Of a stretch of DNA of 64,000 nt, positions 63,180 through 64,000 are shown piece by piece. The position numbers and the translations under genes are program-made. The stretch comes from CBDBND01 sp965262665. Its GTDB lineage: Bacteria > Pseudomonadota > Alphaproteobacteria > Rhodospirillales > Rhodospirillaceae. The notes beneath the pieces were generated by a model. That model was not told the origin of the DNA and ran no database searches. It saw only the letters and a list, made by a program, of their open reading frames with translations. Where the stretch lies: NCBI GenBank assembly GCA_965262665.1, contig OZ253551.1, positions 770,090 to 834,089 on the forward strand. The letters run 5' to 3'. Numbering within the stretch: the stretch's first letter is position 1; every line of letters starts with the position of its first letter.

Positions 63180-64000
63180 TCAGCCGAAACGCACGGCGTA
63201 GACCGGCGCCAAATGGGCGGTGATAAGGGACCAGGATTCGCCGCCGTTGACGCTGTGCCACACGGACCCAGTGGTTGACCCAAACACCAAGGCATCGCCG
63301 GTGTCATCGACATCGAGACTGTGACGGTAGACCAGGTCAAAAGCGTTGTCCTGCGGTAGGCCGTCAGTAAACACCTCGAATGTTTTGCCGCCATCCTTTG
63401 TTCTCGTCACCACCACTTTACCGTCAACGGGATACCGAGCAGCATCGTCCTTGGCAGGAACAAACCATGCCGTGTCCGGGTCTTTGGGATGCACCGCGAC
63501 GGGAAAGCCGAAGTTGGAAACCGGCACATCGGTCACTTCGTGCCAGGACGTGAGGTTGTCGGTGCAACGAAAAATACCGTTGTGATGCTGCACCCAATAG
63601 GTATCCGGCGCGGCCGGACATTGCACCATGAGATGGGGGTCCTGAGTCACCGGATCAAACTTCGCTTCGGGTGGCACGTATTCGGCCCACATGCCCTGCG
63701 ATCCTACCGTCCAGCTCTCACCGTCGTCTTCCGTCACCCACGCACCGCCGCAGGACACCGAGACCGCCACCCGCGCGCTATTTCTGGGATCGACACAGAT
63801 GGAATGAATACCCGGCTCATCAGCACCGCCGCCGAACCATCGTTGCCGGTCAGGATGGGCCCATAAACCGTCGACCAGCGACCAGGTCTCTCCTTTGTCG
63901 TCGGAGCGGAAGAGGCCGCCCGGGAGAGTGCCCGCCCAGAGCCGGCCCGGCTAATCGGCGCCACCGGCGGCCAACGTCCAGATCATCATCAGGGACGGCG
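63180..64000 (-). pseudogene. BNR-repeat (sialidase-type propeller) protein, cut by right edge, with an in-frame TAG
   Basis: Asp-box-like repeats are visible: LFRSDDKGETWSLVDGLW, AWVTEDDGESWTVGSQG, VVTRTKDGGKTFEVFTDGLP and VWHSVNGGESWSLITAHLAP VYAVRFG-stop. This is the repeat-propeller family of exo-alpha-sialidase/photosystem-stability-like proteins (WD40/YVTN/BNR), with unknown function here. TAG at 63951-63953 interrupts TLAAGGAD-stop-PGRLWAGTLPGG; the frame is coherent on both sides. The 5' part is outside the window. Convergent to the MFS gene, eight bases between stops. Confidence 0.8.

Noticed and set aside
1..64000. Genetic-code change with TAG as sense
   Set aside because: TAG ends several intact genes at the expected place (for example at 2699, 4401, 18113, 50288 and 56403), so full reassignment is not supported; only suppression remains open.

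Overview
The window reads as a chromosomal segment of an alphaproteobacterium in the middle of insertion-sequence (IS) expansion and gene decay. The alphaproteobacterial reading is an inference from gene families (a PAS_5-type PAS protein, DUF3750, DUF1838 with twin-arginine signals, a membrane-anchored LytTR regulator, periplasmic SDR proteins). No rRNA, tRNA or CRISPR array was seen. Many otherwise recognisable genes carry an in-frame stop, a small indel or an IS. This fits recent relaxation of selection, for example a host-restricted lifestyle, but that is inference.

Layout. 0-9.7 kb: metabolic genes (a family-5 solute-binding protein cut by the left edge, a Rieske oxygenase, an S10 peptidase), a LytTR regulator gene split by an IS630 element that itself holds an IS21-like element, and a DUF1838 pair divergent from that regulator. 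9.9-18.5 kb: an IS630 copy, a degenerate receiver protein, a broken methyltransferase, a PAS protein, an SDR broken by an IS630 remnant, an IS3 with an IS30 inside it, an hsdM remnant and a cupin. 18.6-27.4 kb: a large inverted duplication of an NmrA-like gene. The left copy is intact; the right copy is interrupted by an IS1595-family transposon and an ISAs1-family element. IS6 ends, IS21 remnants and small palindromic repeats lie between and around the arms. 27.4-34 kb: a truncated hypothetical gene, DUF1330, a Tat-type amine oxidase, a SYLF protein and a secreted protein with a duplicated domain, separated by IS630 and IS6 debris. 34-41.3 kb: piled IS fragments, a TIR-like protein that may be a defence effector, and two degenerate tyrosine recombinases. 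42-48 kb: a second NmrA-like gene, a second copy of the 9.9 kb IS630, an IS481 remnant, a broken cytochrome c/TolB-like gene and a Tat-type methyltransferase with an amber stop. 48-58.4 kb is mostly ordinary chromosome: DUF3750, RraA, ABC-F, a class V aminotransferase, a YcnI-like protein and an amidohydrolase. 58.4-64 kb: an MFS transporter interrupted by a 3.35 kb IS1595-family transposon with cargo, then a BNR-repeat protein running off the right edge.

The most interesting structures are the two IS1595-family transposons. One (22441-24267) carries a Cas2/SinR-like small protein behind a leader that folds into several hairpins, plus an unannotated 37-residue ORF on the other strand. The other (59171-62523) carries a small acidic protein and a ClpP-fold SDH-type serine protease, the latter split by an IS5 with a clean 3-bp duplication. 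Both are flanked by exact 8-bp target duplications and both have inverted repeats just upstream of the transposase start. Also notable: a 70-bp palindromic repeat scattered through the IS zones, two IS30 copies inserted after the same conserved codon of two different IS3 transposases, and a run of otherwise intact genes with in-frame TAG codons.
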